A stretch of DNA of 64,000 nucleotides from Bacteroidota bacterium. Its GTDB lineage: Bacteria; Bacteroidota; Bacteroidia; Sphingobacteriales; Sphingobacteriaceae. The number at the start of each line of letters is the position of its first letter. Within the stretch, counting starts at the first letter, position 1. The stretch is from positions 1-64,000 of the forward strand of contig JAMFRP010000042.1 of the NCBI GenBank assembly GCA_026224775.1, given 5' to 3'. The position numbers were made by a program, and so were the translations under genes. This document shows positions 16,293 through 25,241 of the stretch, piece after piece. Under the pieces are notes generated by a model, which saw only the letters and a list, made by a program, of their open reading frames with translations, was not told the origin of the DNA and searched no databases.

Positions 16293-17036
16293 ATGCAATT
16301 TTCATTATTTCTTAAAAAACTGTTGACCGAATTTGTTGAGGTATATAAAAAATACTTTTCATCAACTGTAAAAGCGGCTTTGTTATGGACTATCCTTTGC
16401 TTCGCGATAACGCAGGTATTGGCAACCTATTGCAGTTATGATTCGGGCATACGAGCGCAACCGGTAAGTGTATTGAGCTTTTTTATATTAAAGTTCAGCG
16501 TAAATAGTACCTACAGTTTTGTCGACCTAACAAGAACACTCTTTATATTTTTTGTGGCGATATTTTCAGTTAATCTCACCCAAAAAGTAACTATAAAAAA
16601 TGTTATTTATTTGGTTGGCACACTAGCAGTTTGTGCTTTGCTGGATTGCGCGTTGTTCAGACTGAATACTCAATTACAAACATTATTTTCGACTAATCCG
16701 CATGTCTTAATTTGGTTTAATGAGATAGTATTGCTGCTCAGAAACTATTTACCGTTAGTATTATTTGCTATAATGATACAGCTATGTATTGGTAAATTTA
16801 ACACTAAGCACATTGGCTTTTTATTGATAGCACTTTGGTTGTTTAATGAGCTTGCCTACGAATTTATTATGCTGGTAAGGCCGGTATTATTTAGCCTGCT
16901 CATGATTACCTTAAAGCCAATGACCTGGCGCTACGTGATGGAAAGCGTTTTAGGAATACCGTTAATAGCCTTCATTTTTTTAGGATATTATTGTGCTATG
17001 ACCGCGCCGTTTTATTTGCCTGAGGAAAAGAAATAG
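16293..17036 (+). CDS. polytopic membrane protein of unknown function
   Basis: A 247-residue, very hydrophobic protein with about six membrane segments (around residues 28-46, 60-75, 85-105, 108-124, 145-170 and 205-235), a basic N-terminus and a short charged C-terminus (PEEKK). No conserved motif was recognised. It is a single-gene unit on the + strand. It ends 2 nt before the convergent hemJ stop, with no terminator between them, so the two transcripts may overlap. Confidence 0.65.
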   Translation: MQFSLFLKKLLTEFVEVYKKYFSSTVKAALLWTILCFAITQVLATYCSYDSGIRAQPVSVLSFFILKFSVNSTYSFVDLTRTLFIFFVAIFSVNLTQKVTIKNVIYLVGTLAVCALLDCALFRLNTQLQTLFSTNPHVLIWFNEIVLLLRNYLPLVLFAIMIQLCIGKFNTKHIGFLLIALWLFNELAYEFIMLVRPVLFSLLMITLKPMTWRYVMESVLGIPLIAFIFLGYYCAMTAPFYLPEEKK

Positions 17037-17038
17037 AT

Positions 17039-17572
17039 TTACTTTTTTGTGCGATAGTACTTGTAAATTTTCACTGCCGACATCAGGATCAATGAAAGTA
17101 AGATAAGGCCTAGTAATCCGAATATCCAGCTAACAGCATTCTTCAGCACGGCCAGAAATACTATCGCGAATAAAAGAATGGTAGCTACCTCATTCCATAT
17201 GCGGAGTTGGGTTGAAGTCCATTTGTAGATACCTTTTTGCATCTGTTTCATTTTATTTTGGCAAATAAAATGATAAACGATCAAACCGCCCACAAAAGCT
17301 AGTTTAATATGCAGCCAGGGTTGCTGTAACCATCCCGGTACCAAACATAACATAGTTATGCCCGCAGCCAACACCAAATACATAGATGGTGTAGCAATAA
17401 TATACCACAGCTTACGCTCCATGATCTCAAACTGATCGGATAGTATTTTGCGGTCGGGTTCCGGTTTGGCTTGCGCCTCAGTATGGTAAATAAACAGGCG
17501 CACCATATAAAATAGCCCCGCCATCCAGCAGACTACAAAAATGATGTGTATGGCTAATATATATTGATACAT
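17039..17572 (-). CDS. hemJ: protoporphyrinogen IX oxidase, HemJ type
   Basis: A 177-residue four-to-five-helix membrane protein. It has the HemJ/CopD pattern: a conserved His at residue 9-10 in ILAIHIIFVVCWMAGLFYMVRLFIYH, then LWYIIATPSMYLVLAAG and QQPWLHIKLAFVGGLIVYHF. HemJ oxidises protoporphyrinogen IX in the cytoplasmic membrane and replaces HemG/HemY in many bacteria. It is the last gene of the heme cluster, separated from hemE by an F1 repeat. Both the family and the context support the call. Confidence 0.85.
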   Translation of the reverse strand: MYQYILAIHIIFVVCWMAGLFYMVRLFIYHTEAQAKPEPDRKILSDQFEIMERKLWYIIATPSMYLVLAAGITMLCLVPGWLQQPWLHIKLAFVGGLIVYHFICQNKMKQMQKGIYKWTSTQLRIWNEVATILLFAIVFLAVLKNAVSWIFGLLGLILLSLILMSAVKIYKYYRTKK

Positions 17573-17584
17573 GTTTATTTACAT

Positions 17585-17652
17585 TGTCATTGCGAGGAAC
17601 GAAGCAATCGCGAACATGCTTCCGTGCGATTGCTTCGTTCCTCGCAATGACA
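17585..17652. repeat. TGTCATTGCGAGGAACGAAG inverted element (family F1), copy 2
   Basis: Between hemE and hemJ. TGTCATTGCGAGGAACGAAG at the left and its reverse complement at the right extend through CAATCGC/GCGATTG into a stem of about 28 bp, with a short loop around AACATGCTTCC. The arms match the copy at 7736-7818. Confidence 0.92.
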
Positions 17653-17659
17653 TTTGGTA

Positions 17660-18685
17660 TTAGTAGCTAAATTCCTTAATCACATCAACCGCGTATTTCA
17701 CGTTATCAAACGGAATATCAGGCATAATGCCATGACCGAGATTGAATATAAATCCGTTCTCGCCTTTCATCCTGTCGAACAAGCGGTAAATACGTTCTTT
17801 GATCACCTTTTTATCAGCGTACAGAACATGCGGATCAAGGTTACCTTGTACCGCTATACCTTTCGGTAAACGTTGTTTAATATCTAACAGATCAACATTC
17901 CAGTCGATTGAAATTACATCCGGCTTTGCCTCTGCCATTAGCGGTGCGAAAACTGAGCTACCTTTACAGAAAGAGATCACCGGAATATCTTTCCTATTTA
18001 GTTTGCTGATGATCTCAACAATATAGCGATGAGAAAATTCTTTGTAATCATCCCAAGCCAAAGCCTGTGCCCAGCTGTCGAATATTTGCACAGCATTTAC
18101 ACCTGCTGCAATTTGCAGGTTTAAATAATCTGCCGTTACTGTTGCAATTTTTGATAGAAGCTGATGCGCTAATTCCGGCTCGTTATGGATCAGCAATTTG
18201 GTAAGCTTAAAGTCTTTTGATGACCCACCTTCAACCAAATAGCTCATTACGGTAAATGGTGCACCTGCAAAACCAATCAACGGGATGCTGCCATTCAACC
18301 TTTGCTGGATAACTTTGATAGCATCGGCAACATATTGCAATTTATCAACTACATCAGTTCGCAAATTATCAATATCAGCTTTGGTACGTATAGGGTTTGC
18401 AAACTTCGGACCAACGCCCTGGGTAAAGCTTAAATCGCCGCCCATGGCTTCGCCGGTAACCAATATATCCGAAAATAATATCGCTGCATCAATGCCTAAT
18501 AAATCAACCGGTAGCATGGTAACATCGGCAGCAAGCTCCGGTGTTTTGCACATCTCCAGGAAGGAATATTTGTTTTTAATTTCCCAGTACTCGGGCATAA
18601 ACCTACCGGCCTGGCGCATCATCCATACAGGTGGACGGTTTGTTTTCTCAGAAAATGCAGCTTTTATTAATAATGAATCTCTCAT
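17660..18685 (-). CDS. hemE: uroporphyrinogen decarboxylase
   Basis: A 341-residue cytosolic TIM-barrel enzyme that decarboxylates four acetate side chains of uroporphyrinogen III to give coproporphyrinogen III. The family signature RPPVWMMRQAGRFMPEY is at residues 17-33, with ILVTGEAMGGDLSF, GFAGAPFTVMSYLVEGG and the C-terminal FNLGHGIMPDIPFDNV. Length matches the usual 340-355. It lies in the heme cluster between the TPR protein and hemJ, with repeats on both sides. Confidence 0.96.
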   Translation of the reverse strand: MRDSLLIKAAFSEKTNRPPVWMMRQAGRFMPEYWEIKNKYSFLEMCKTPELAADVTMLPVDLLGIDAAILFSDILVTGEAMGGDLSFTQGVGPKFANPIRTKADIDNLRTDVVDKLQYVADAIKVIQQRLNGSIPLIGFAGAPFTVMSYLVEGGSSKDFKLTKLLIHNEPELAHQLLSKIATVTADYLNLQIAAGVNAVQIFDSWAQALAWDDYKEFSHRYIVEIISKLNRKDIPVISFCKGSSVFAPLMAEAKPDVISIDWNVDLLDIKQRLPKGIAVQGNLDPHVLYADKKVIKERIYRLFDRMKGENGFIFNLGHGIMPDIPFDNVKYAVDVIKEFSY

Positions 18686-18691
18686 AATATC

Positions 18692-18771
18692 AGAGAGCCA
18701 AGAATTAGGAGCAAGAATCAGGATTAGTATACTTTTGCTTATCCGGCTCCTTGCTCCTAACTCCTCGCTCT
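18692..18771. repeat. inverted repeat with TTAGGAGCAAG arms
   Basis: Between the TPR-protein gene and hemE. Both arms contain TTAGGAGCAAG (inverted as CTTGCTCCTAA) and AGAG/CTCT ends, with several mismatches. The short repetitive words (AGGAG, GCAAG) echo the short-period arms seen at 66-172 and 37202-37293. The right edge overlaps the stop codon of the TPR-protein gene. Confidence 0.7.
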
Positions 18772-19294
18772 ATTTGTGTTGTTTTAGTTCCTGTTCCAGT
18801 TTTGCTATCACGTCCTTCATTTTGGCGTTGATCTTTTCCTGGTGTTTATTTGCCAGCTCAATGTAAGCGGCAGCTTTGTCGTAATTATGTTGCCTTATGC
18901 TGATGTTTACCACGTGCACTAATGCCGCCACATGATCATTAACTGAGCGTAGTGGAAATTGTGCGGCAAGTTCGTAATGCTTTTCGGCAGCGTCATAATC
19001 CTGTTTTTGCAGACTTATACCTCCCATAATGAACTCATAAAAACCACGGCGTTTTTTCGCGAGCCAGCCCGGGTTTGTTATTTGTTTTAGCAGTGCTTCC
19101 GATCTAACATAATCTTTTTTATGGAAGCTTTTGGCCGCCATAATAACAGTACCTTCTTTAAAATACCCCCAGATCAGCACCACTATAAACATTAACGATA
19201 CCGCCATCAATTGGTACACATGTTCATAGCTAAAGAAAAGCCCCATAGCCAAAAATAGTCCTATCAAAAATATCCGTGCCGTATTGGTAAACAT
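18770..19294 (-). CDS. TPR-like membrane protein in the heme cluster
   Basis: A 174-residue protein. Two membrane segments lie at the N-terminus (about residues 8-22 and 29-45), followed by a helical region with TPR-like pairs: FHKKDYVRSEALLKQI, LQKQDYDAAEKHYELAA and IRQHNYDKAAAYIELANKHQE. It is an adaptor-like domain facing the cytoplasm, of unknown role. It lies 10 nt downstream of the response-regulator gene and upstream of hemE, so it appears to be part of the kinase-regulator module. Confidence 0.65.
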   Translation of the reverse strand: MFTNTARIFLIGLFLAMGLFFSYEHVYQLMAVSLMFIVVLIWGYFKEGTVIMAAKSFHKKDYVRSEALLKQITNPGWLAKKRRGFYEFIMGGISLQKQDYDAAEKHYELAAQFPLRSVNDHVAALVHVVNISIRQHNYDKAAAYIELANKHQEKINAKMKDVIAKLEQELKQHK

Positions 19295-19303
19295 CTATCT
19301 CCT

Positions 19304-20008
19304 TTAGTGCTGATCAGTAAATTTATAACCTACACCGCGTATAGAATGGAAATAAACTGGATTCTTAGGGTCTGGTTCAAAGTATTTACGGAACGTAAGA
19401 ATAAAGTTATCGATGGTACGGGTTGATGGATATACATCGTAGTTCCATACTGTTTCCAGTATTTGCTCACGCGATACGGCATCATTCCTACGCTCAATTA
19501 AAAGCTTTAACAGCATGGTTTCCTTTTTAGTTAAAGGAGTGATGGAGCCATCGCCATTAACCAATTCAAACGAGTTGAAGTGAATGGTTTTATCACCAAT
19601 TTTATAGCTATTAAACTCTTTCAGGTCGTCGCCTTTTAAGCCACGCTTAACCAGATTATTAACCCGGAGAATCAATTCTTCCAGATTGAAAGGTTTGGTT
19701 AGATAATCGTCCGCGCCTTTTTTAAGGCCTGTGATCTTATCCTCATTGGTATTTTTAGCAGTAAGGAACATGATAGGCACCTCGGTATTTTCAAGTCTGA
19801 TAGTTTCAGCAACTACAAAACCATCTATCTCGGGCATCATCACATCCAGTATCACTAAGTTAAAACGCTCTTCTTTAAAAAGCTGTAATGCTTTTTTACC
19901 GTTTTTAGCAGTTGATACTTTATAACCTTCCAGTTCAAGGTTAAGCTTGATGGCCTCTAATAAATGTTCTTCATCTTCGGCTAATAAAATTCTTTTCTTG
20001 TTTGGCAT
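19304..20008 (-). CDS. OmpR-family response regulator
   Basis: A 234-residue two-domain regulator. The receiver domain has the acidic pair in LLAEDEEH, the phospho-acceptor Asp55 in LVILDVMMPEIDG, and Lys in TKPFNLEEL. The C-terminal winged helix has LTKKETMLLKLLIERRNDAVSREQIL and RTIDNFILTFRKYFE. It resembles the RprY-type regulators of Bacteroidota. It lies 11 nt downstream of its kinase gene. By position it probably regulates the heme genes or responds to their products; no operator was identified. Confidence 0.92.
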   Translation of the reverse strand: MPNKKRILLAEDEEHLLEAIKLNLELEGYKVSTAKNGKKALQLFKEERFNLVILDVMMPEIDGFVVAETIRLENTEVPIMFLTAKNTNEDKITGLKKGADDYLTKPFNLEELILRVNNLVKRGLKGDDLKEFNSYKIGDKTIHFNSFELVNGDGSITPLTKKETMLLKLLIERRNDAVSREQILETVWNYDVYPSTRTIDNFILTFRKYFEPDPKNPVYFHSIRGVGYKFTDQH

Positions 20009-20019
20009 ATCTTTACAAT

Positions 20020-20898
20020 TTAGGTTAATGCAAATTCTACTTCAAAAATACTTCCGGCAGGGCGGTTATCTTTAACCCTGATGGTTGCTTCATGCTTATC
20101 CAGCACTTGTTTCACAATAAATAAACCCAGGCCGGTGCCTTTTGTGTTACGTGTATCTTCACTACCCACCCGATAAAACCTATCGAAAATACGGTTTTTT
20201 TCATTGTCAGCTATACCGATACCATGATCCGCAACCTGCAAATGGATCTTGCCTTCTTTCGAAAATAACTTTACAGCCACTGCTTCACAAGGGCTTGAAT
20301 ATTTGATGGCGTTTTCAACCAAGTTGGTTACAACCGACGTTAGCGCAAATTTATCACCGGTAATTTCAATCTTAGGTTCAATCTCTGCTTCGATAATCTG
20401 CTGGTTGCAATCGCATTTAGTGATCTGCAAACGATTGACAATACTATCAACCAAAACCGATAAGTTAAACTGGGCCTTAGGGAAAGTGTAGGAGCGGTTA
20501 TCAATTTTTGATGCCAGCAACATATTCTCCACCATATCGTCCAAACGCTCAATGTCTAATAAAGATTTATCGATAAAATCCAATGCCTGATCCCTGGTAA
20601 GATTTCGCTTTTGAATAGTTTGCAGTAGAATTTTGATTGATGCCAGGGGCGATTTTAATTCGTGCGTTACCGAAAGCAGGAAGTTTTTCTTTTGTTCCTG
20701 TAATTTTTGCTCCTTATTGATGGAGGAGTGCAGATAATACGCTCCAACCGAAAATACGATCACAAACATCGAACCCTCGCTCAAAATCATTCCTATACGC
20801 TTAGGTTGGAGGCTCACCAATTGGTAACCCCACCAGATCAACTCGGCAACAGCGTAAATAATTACCGCGTAAAAAATAACTAACGAACGTTTTATCAT
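20020..20898 (-). CDS. sensor histidine kinase with minimal extracytoplasmic loop
   Basis: A 292-residue kinase. Two membrane helices (about residues 6-28 and 42-57) are joined by a loop of only about 14 residues, so there is no periplasmic sensor domain. The HisKA H-box is SVTHELKSPLASIK with His79. The HATPase domain has the N-box TNLVENAIKYSS and G-boxes ADHGIGIADNEKNRIF and TKGTGLGLFIV. It is upstream of and coupled to the response-regulator gene, and both sit inside the heme cluster between hemL and hemE. The layout fits an intramembrane-sensing kinase. Confidence 0.9.
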   Translation of the reverse strand: MIKRSLVIFYAVIIYAVAELIWWGYQLVSLQPKRIGMILSEGSMFVIVFSVGAYYLHSSINKEQKLQEQKKNFLLSVTHELKSPLASIKILLQTIQKRNLTRDQALDFIDKSLLDIERLDDMVENMLLASKIDNRSYTFPKAQFNLSVLVDSIVNRLQITKCDCNQQIIEAEIEPKIEITGDKFALTSVVTNLVENAIKYSSPCEAVAVKLFSKEGKIHLQVADHGIGIADNEKNRIFDRFYRVGSEDTRNTKGTGLGLFIVKQVLDKHEATIRVKDNRPAGSIFEVEFALT

Positions 20899-20905
20899 AA
20901 TGCCA

Positions 20906-21010
20906 GCCCCCTCTAAATCTCCCCCGGTAGGGGAGACTTAATTTTATTATCTAATATCTTAAGCCTCAAAATTTAAGCCCTCTCTACCGGAGAGGGTTTG
21001 GGAGAGGCTT
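20906..21010. repeat. GC-rich CTCCCCCGGTAGGGGAG inverted element
   Basis: The left unit at 20906-20939 begins GCCCCCTCTAAATC and contains the self-complementary TCTCCCC-CGGTA-GGGGAGA. The right unit at 20975-21010 contains AAGCCCTCTCTACCGGAGAG in inverted orientation. The left unit is the same 34-nt sequence found twice inside ispG (30408-30441, 31002-31035). It fills the gap between the hemL stop and the kinase start. Confidence 0.88.
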
Positions 21011-22360
21011 TTATTTTTCGTTAAATACTAAGTCAAGACTCTCAAAGATAGCACGTTTAGCGGTTTCTAGGTCTGTTTTTGTATGTGCAGATGATATAAA
21101 TCCAACTTCGTAACCTGATGGGCCTAAATAGATACCCCTGTTGATCAGTTCACGGTGCATTTTTTTAAATTTCTCCATGCTTGCCGGGTCAATATCGGCT
21201 GCTTTAGTGATATGCTCCTGATCAGTAAAAGCAAACCAAAATATAGAACCAATGGTGAATACTTTTAGTTTGTAGTTACGTTTGGTTGCATGGTTTTGGA
21301 TGGTAGCCACAAACTCTTCCGTTTTGCTGTGCAATTCATCATAAAAACCTTTGGTCAGTAATTCACTTAATTGGGCAATACCCGCAGCCATAGCCACCGG
21401 GTTGCCTGATAATGTACCCGCCTGGTAAACTGAGCCTACAGGAGATATATGATCCATAATCTCGGCAGAAGCGCCATAACAGCCAACCGGCAAACCACCA
21501 CCTATTATTTTACCATAAGTAAGAATATCAGGTTTAATTTTATAGTAACCTGCAGCACCTTCAAAACCGATGCGAAAACCCGAGATCACCTCATCAAAAA
21601 TTAACAGCGTACCGTTTTCGGTGCATATATCGCGAAGCGCTTGTAAAAAATCACGGGTTTGTAATAGTAAGCCATTATTTGCCGGAACCGGCTCGATGAT
21701 AACCGCAGCAATCTGACCTTTAAATTCGTTAAATGCTTCTTTCAGCGCTTCAACATCATTTAAAGCGACAACTATTGTTTCATCCGCAAATGATTTGGGT
21801 ACACCGGCAGATGAGGTTTCGCCAAAAGTAACTAATCCTGAACCTGCTTTAACTAATAATGAATCTGAGTGACCATGGTAGCAGCCCTCAAACTTTAATA
21901 TCTTATCGCGTTTGGTATAACCACGTGCCAGCCTTATGGCCGACATAACCGCTTCAGTACCTGAACTTACGAAACGTAGTTTTTCAATAAATTGATTGTT
22001 GTTAAGGATTAGTTCAGCCAGTTCGTTCTCCAAGGCAGTTGGCGCACCGAACGACATACCGTGCTGCATTACTTCGATCACTTTTTCACGAACCTTAACG
22101 TTGTTATGACCAAGGATAAGGGGCCCCCATGAGCAGCAAAAATCAATAAACTCGTTACCATCAGCATCCCAAATATGGCTACCATCGCCTTTGGCGATAA
22201 AAAGCGGGGTACCATATACCGATTTAAACGCCCGCACCGGCGAGTTAACCCCACCCGGAAAATATGTTTTAGCCTTAGCATATAACTCGGCAGATTTTTC
22301 CCTGCTGATATCAGGTTTACTTCCCTGCTTGGTACTTTTTTTACTCAATGAATCTAACAT
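21011..22360 (-). CDS. hemL: glutamate-1-semialdehyde 2,1-aminomutase
   Basis: A 449-residue PLP fold-type I enzyme that makes 5-aminolevulinate in the C5 pathway. Landmarks are YFPGGVNSPVRAFKSV, VSSGTEAVMSAIRLARGYT, FEGCYHGHSD, LLIFDEVISGFRIG and the PLP lysine K284 in LTYGKIIGGGLPVG. About 20 residues precede the conserved region, so a slightly later start cannot be excluded. It lies after hemB in the cluster, consistent with HemA supplying glutamate-1-semialdehyde. Confidence 0.96.
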   Translation of the reverse strand: MLDSLSKKSTKQGSKPDISREKSAELYAKAKTYFPGGVNSPVRAFKSVYGTPLFIAKGDGSHIWDADGNEFIDFCCSWGPLILGHNNVKVREKVIEVMQHGMSFGAPTALENELAELILNNNQFIEKLRFVSSGTEAVMSAIRLARGYTKRDKILKFEGCYHGHSDSLLVKAGSGLVTFGETSSAGVPKSFADETIVVALNDVEALKEAFNEFKGQIAAVIIEPVPANNGLLLQTRDFLQALRDICTENGTLLIFDEVISGFRIGFEGAAGYYKIKPDILTYGKIIGGGLPVGCYGASAEIMDHISPVGSVYQAGTLSGNPVAMAAGIAQLSELLTKGFYDELHSKTEEFVATIQNHATKRNYKLKVFTIGSIFWFAFTDQEHITKAADIDPASMEKFKKMHRELINRGIYLGPSGYEVGFISSAHTKTDLETAKRAIFESLDLVFNEK

Positions 22361-22375
22361 CTCTTATATCCTTTT

Positions 22376-22461
22376 CGTCATTGCGAACGCAGTGTGGCAA
22401 TCCCCGATTTGCAAATCCGACCTGTATAGTTTGGGATTACCACGCTGCGCTCGCAATGACG
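22376..22461. repeat. CGTCATTGCGAACG inverted element (family F2), copy 2
   Basis: Between hemL and hemB. The ends match copy 1 (8735-8821). The spacer is the reverse complement of the copy 1 spacer, including CCGACCTGTATAGTTTGGGA, apart from a small deletion. The element has therefore inserted in both orientations. Confidence 0.92.
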
Positions 22462-22492
22462 CTTTGTTACTATTTTATCCTCTATCTTATTC

Positions 22493-23464
22493 TTACAACC
22501 ACTTATTCTTCAAAACTTCTTTTGCATGATAGGTTAATATAGCGGTAGCACCTGCCCGGCGGATGCTGGTTAGCACCTCGGTAATGGCACGCTGCTCATT
22601 TAACCAGCCGTTTTGTATGGCGGCTTTTATCATAGCATATTCGCCGCTTACGTTGTAGGCAGCAACCGGTAGTTCGGTATTATCTTTTATTAATTTGATC
22701 ACATCCAGGTATGGAAGGGCTGGTTTTACCATTAAGAAATCCGCGCCTTCTGCCTCATCAAGTCTTGATTCGATCAATGCTTCGCGCTGGTTAGCCGGGT
22801 TCATCTGATAAGTTTTTTTATCACCAAATTTGGGCGCTGAGTTTAACGCATCCCTAAACGGGCCATAAAACGCACTGGCATATTTAGCAGAGTACGACAT
22901 GATAGAAACGCCGGTAAAGCCATTGTCATCCAATACTTTTCTAATATATCCAACACGACCGTCCATCATATCCGATGGGGCGATGATGTCGGCACCGCTA
23001 CGCGCATGGGCTAAAGCCATTTTGCCTAAAACTTCCAGCGTTTCGTCGTTCAGTATCTCGCCGTTTTCGAAAATACCATCGTGGCCATCGCTACTGTATG
23101 GATCCATAGCTACATCGGTAACGACACATGACTCTGGAAATTCTTTTTTTACAGCGCTGATAGCACGCAGGTACAAACTTTCGTCGCGGTAGCTTTCGGT
23201 AGCGAATTTGTCTTTTAATGCTTCGTCGATATTGGGGAACAAATCAAAAGAAGTTAAGCCCAACTTCATGCAGCTCTCCACCTCGCGCAGCAAATTATCA
23301 ATAGAATACCGATAAATGCCCGGCATGGATGCTACCTCGGTTTTCTGATTCTCGCCATCAATAATAAACAGCGGGAATATCAGGTTTGCCGCGGTAAAAT
23401 GCGTTTCCTGCACCATTTGGCGTATCGCTGCGCTTTTCCTGTTTCTTCTTGGTCTTTGTAACAT
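22493..23464 (-). CDS. hemB: porphobilinogen synthase (delta-aminolevulinate dehydratase)
   Basis: A 323-residue enzyme joining two 5-aminolevulinates into porphobilinogen. The Schiff-base lysines are K194 in IMSYSAKYASAFYGPF and K247 in FLMVKPALPYLD. The metal-site segment VAMDPYSSDGHDG carries Asp in place of the cysteines of zinc-dependent enzymes, so it should be the magnesium-type class. The start MLQRPRRNRKSAAIRQMV is canonical. It lies between hemCD and hemL. Confidence 0.96.
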   Translation of the reverse strand: MLQRPRRNRKSAAIRQMVQETHFTAANLIFPLFIIDGENQKTEVASMPGIYRYSIDNLLREVESCMKLGLTSFDLFPNIDEALKDKFATESYRDESLYLRAISAVKKEFPESCVVTDVAMDPYSSDGHDGIFENGEILNDETLEVLGKMALAHARSGADIIAPSDMMDGRVGYIRKVLDDNGFTGVSIMSYSAKYASAFYGPFRDALNSAPKFGDKKTYQMNPANQREALIESRLDEAEGADFLMVKPALPYLDVIKLIKDNTELPVAAYNVSGEYAMIKAAIQNGWLNEQRAITEVLTSIRRAGATAILTYHAKEVLKNKWL

Positions 23465-23466
23465 TA

Positions 23467-23552
23467 GCCCCTCCTAAATCCTCCCCGGCAGGGAGGACTT
23501 TAAAAATTAAAGTCATTATAGCCCTCCCTACCGGGGAGGGTTGGGTGGGGCC
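23467..23552. repeat. GC-rich CTCCCCGGCAGGGAGGA inverted element
   Basis: Between hemCD and hemB and filling the gap exactly, from 2 nt beyond the hemB start to the hemCD stop. The left arm contains CCTCCCCGGCAGGGAGGACT and the right arm CCCTCCCTACCGGGGAGGG, with an AT-rich spacer. Same family as 9910-9994 and 20906-21010. Confidence 0.85.
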
Positions 23553-25127
23553 CTATAACCCAAACACTGCCTCAGCCAACCCAACTTCGTCGGGGGAGAA
23601 AGGTAGTGCGTATTTAACACCCATTTCGTCAAATTTTTTGCCGGTTGATTTGCCTATCGCTACCACTTTTTGGTATGGATCAAGCAAGTTTTCGGCAAAA
23701 TAGGCATCCACGTTTGATGGGCTGGTAAATACCAACACCTCAGCGCCAGATGCTTCAACATCTTCTTCTATTACTGTTTCGTAAACAGGCAGATCGATCA
23801 CTTTAGTATCGGCAGATAAACCTTGCTGAATACTTTTTAATGAACCTTCCGCGCCTGGGAATAATACCGTTTGTCCTCTTACCAGTTCCGCAAAATCAGC
23901 AGAAACTTCGGCGGTATCGGTGCTTTCGCCCACATACTCCGTAAAGTGACCTTTGCGGCGCAGCATCTCTTCCGATCCGCTTCCCATTACACCAAATTTT
24001 ACATCTTTAGGTAATAAGGGTTTTAATTCGAAAAAATATTCAACTGCATTTTTACTGGAGAAAAATATCCAGTCGATATGCTTTAATATGTATGAATCTA
24101 ACTTGGTGATCACCGGTACGGTACGTATCAATGATCTTGCTTCGATATTTATTTTATGTTTTTCTATCGCCCTGCGAAAATAGCTTTGCTCTGAAAGCTC
24201 GCGGGTGATGAAAACGCTTTGCGGTAATTTGCGGTCTTTAGCAAACTTGGCTACAATCTTTTCAGGCAAACCTTCTGTACTTTCCGCCTCTACAAATAAC
24301 CTGTCGGGGAAATCATCACCTTCATCAGCCTTTGACGTAAACACCTGAAACAGCCCATCCTCCTTGCGGCAATAGCAGCCTAAAGGCAAATGACATCCGC
24401 CACCAAAAAGCTTAAGAACGGTACGCTCAACAGCTAGTTCTTCGGCAACATGTAAATGGTTTAATGCCTGTAAAGCGTTGAATAACTCGGTATCGCTTTC
24501 GCGTATTTGTATAGCTAATACACCTTGCGCTGGCGCGGGTATTAATTCATTAGGCGTTAAGGTTTCCACATGCAGATCGCTCAGATCCAAGCCTAAGCGG
24601 CTCACACCTGCTTTGGCAATCATAATGGCATCATAGCTTTCGTTACGCAATTTTTGGATGCGAGTTGGTACATTACCACGCAATTCCTGGATTTCCAGAT
24701 CAGGGCGGTGAGCCAGTAATTGTGCTTTACGCCTGTTGGATGATGTACCTACTGTCGCTCCATATTTGAGTGACAATTTTTGATGAACATCCACACAATC
24801 TTTTAAGATTAACAATAATTCAGATGGATCTTCGCGCTCAGAAACGGCGGCGATAACCAATCCTGGCGGATTTTCGGTTGGCAAATCTTTATGGGAATGC
24901 ACGGCAAGATCAATTGTTCCGGCTAAAAGCTCATCTTCCAATTCCTTGGTAAAAAAGCCTTTGCCCTCTAATTTGTCAAAACTCAGGTTCAAAATACGAT
25001 CGCCTTGTGTTTTAATGATCTTTAATTCAGCCTTGATATTTATAGCTGCAAGGCTATCTTTAACAAAGTTAGCCTGCCATAAGGCTAGGTCGCTGCCGCG
25101 TGTTCCAATAGTAAGAGTTCTGTCCAA
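23553..25127 (-). CDS. hemCD: fused hydroxymethylbilane synthase / uroporphyrinogen-III synthase
   Basis: A 524-residue fusion. Residues 1-300 are HemC: GTRGSDLALWQAN, catalytic Asp81 in VHSHKDLP, GNVPTRIQKL, and the dipyrromethane cofactor Cys245 in FGGGCHLPLG. From about residue 307 (LPQSVFITREL) to the end is a HemD fold with WIFFSSKNAVEYFFEL, VMGSGSEEML, VLVFTSPSNVDAYF and KVVAIGKSTGKKF. The fusion would pass the unstable linear hydroxymethylbilane directly to ring closure. It lies between hemA and hemB in the cluster. Confidence 0.95.
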   Translation of the reverse strand: MDRTLTIGTRGSDLALWQANFVKDSLAAINIKAELKIIKTQGDRILNLSFDKLEGKGFFTKELEDELLAGTIDLAVHSHKDLPTENPPGLVIAAVSEREDPSELLLILKDCVDVHQKLSLKYGATVGTSSNRRKAQLLAHRPDLEIQELRGNVPTRIQKLRNESYDAIMIAKAGVSRLGLDLSDLHVETLTPNELIPAPAQGVLAIQIRESDTELFNALQALNHLHVAEELAVERTVLKLFGGGCHLPLGCYCRKEDGLFQVFTSKADEGDDFPDRLFVEAESTEGLPEKIVAKFAKDRKLPQSVFITRELSEQSYFRRAIEKHKINIEARSLIRTVPVITKLDSYILKHIDWIFFSSKNAVEYFFELKPLLPKDVKFGVMGSGSEEMLRRKGHFTEYVGESTDTAEVSADFAELVRGQTVLFPGAEGSLKSIQQGLSADTKVIDLPVYETVIEEDVEASGAEVLVFTSPSNVDAYFAENLLDPYQKVVAIGKSTGKKFDEMGVKYALPFSPDEVGLAEAVFGL

Positions 25128-25241
25128 TGGGGTTATGTGTTTGCAACCGCAAATTTAACGTTTTGCGCATATGAATATAGGATTAATTGAGGATATGAAA
25201 GTTGAGTGACTAAGAAGCTATTTAAGAATGATAAAACAAAG

